From: UBA7887 sp964408735
Lineage (GTDB): Bacteria; Pseudomonadota; Alphaproteobacteria; UBA7887
Length of the DNA: 13,678 nt
Assembly: GCA_964408735.1 (NCBI GenBank)
Contig: CAYPAX010000117.1
Coordinates: 1 to 13,678 of the forward strand
Reading direction: 5' to 3'
Shown: one piece after another, positions 13,641-13,678 of the stretch
How the letters are laid out: each line of letters starts with the position of its first letter
Numbering within the stretch: position 1 is the first letter of the stretch
The notes under the pieces: model-generated
What the model saw: only the letters and a program-made list of their open reading frames with translations
The model's database searches: none
Told to the model about the DNA's origin: nothing
Made by a program: the position numbers and the translations under genes

Positions 13641-13678
13641 TTAAGTGGCTTTGCTGATTCTCACTCCCAGACGATGAA

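Overview
The window reads as the chromosome of a high-GC alphaproteobacterium. GC-rich codon use, GTG starts, many 1-4 bp gene overlaps, a flagellar DUF1217 gene (a family largely found in Alphaproteobacteria) with a sigma-54 promoter, and cell-envelope genes of the PQQ-alcohol-dehydrogenase type all fit Rhizobiales/Rhodospirillales-like bacteria. The genus cannot be told from this stretch. Every gene except the last is on the minus strand.

Read in the direction of transcription (right to left), a divergent intergenic region (12670-12917) separates the flagellar gene on the plus strand (12918-13640) from a very compact minus-strand array. The array starts with a three-gene importer of the nitrate/sulfonate/taurine type: a binding protein (12669-11674), a permease (11677-10907) and an ATPase (10910-10083), joined by 4-bp overlaps. 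The ATPase overlaps by 4 bp (GTGA) the first gene of a second ABC set: an ATPase (10086-9325), a secreted YVTN beta-propeller (9297-8311), a periplasmic binding protein (8311-7121) and an ABC-2 type permease (7048-6215). These four match the protein set linked with PQQ-dependent alcohol oxidation, called pedA1A2BC in Pseudomonas putida and implicated there in lanthanide supply. No alcohol dehydrogenase is present in the window.

The same strand continues, with short gaps, into a sulfur amino-acid block: cysteine synthase (6195-5194), a free-standing AlaX tRNA-editing protein (5188-4475), 3-mercaptopyruvate sulfurtransferase (4464-3604), a 116-residue protein of unknown function (3604-3254) and a cystathionine beta-lyase-type enzyme (3252-2080). 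After an 89-bp gap comes a three-gene unit: a WD40-repeat protein (1990-929), an exported DUF192 protein (932-480) and a short ModE-like DNA-binding protein (476-102). The first ~53 bases resemble the tip of an IS3-family insertion sequence whose body would lie outside the window.

The points most worth following are the translationally coupled pairing of two unrelated ABC systems, the exact-consensus sigma-54 promoter with a hairpin against the ribosome binding site of the flagellar gene, and the mixed ABC/sulfur/AlaX gene order. I saw no tRNA, rRNA, CRISPR array, phage gene or clear rho-independent terminator.
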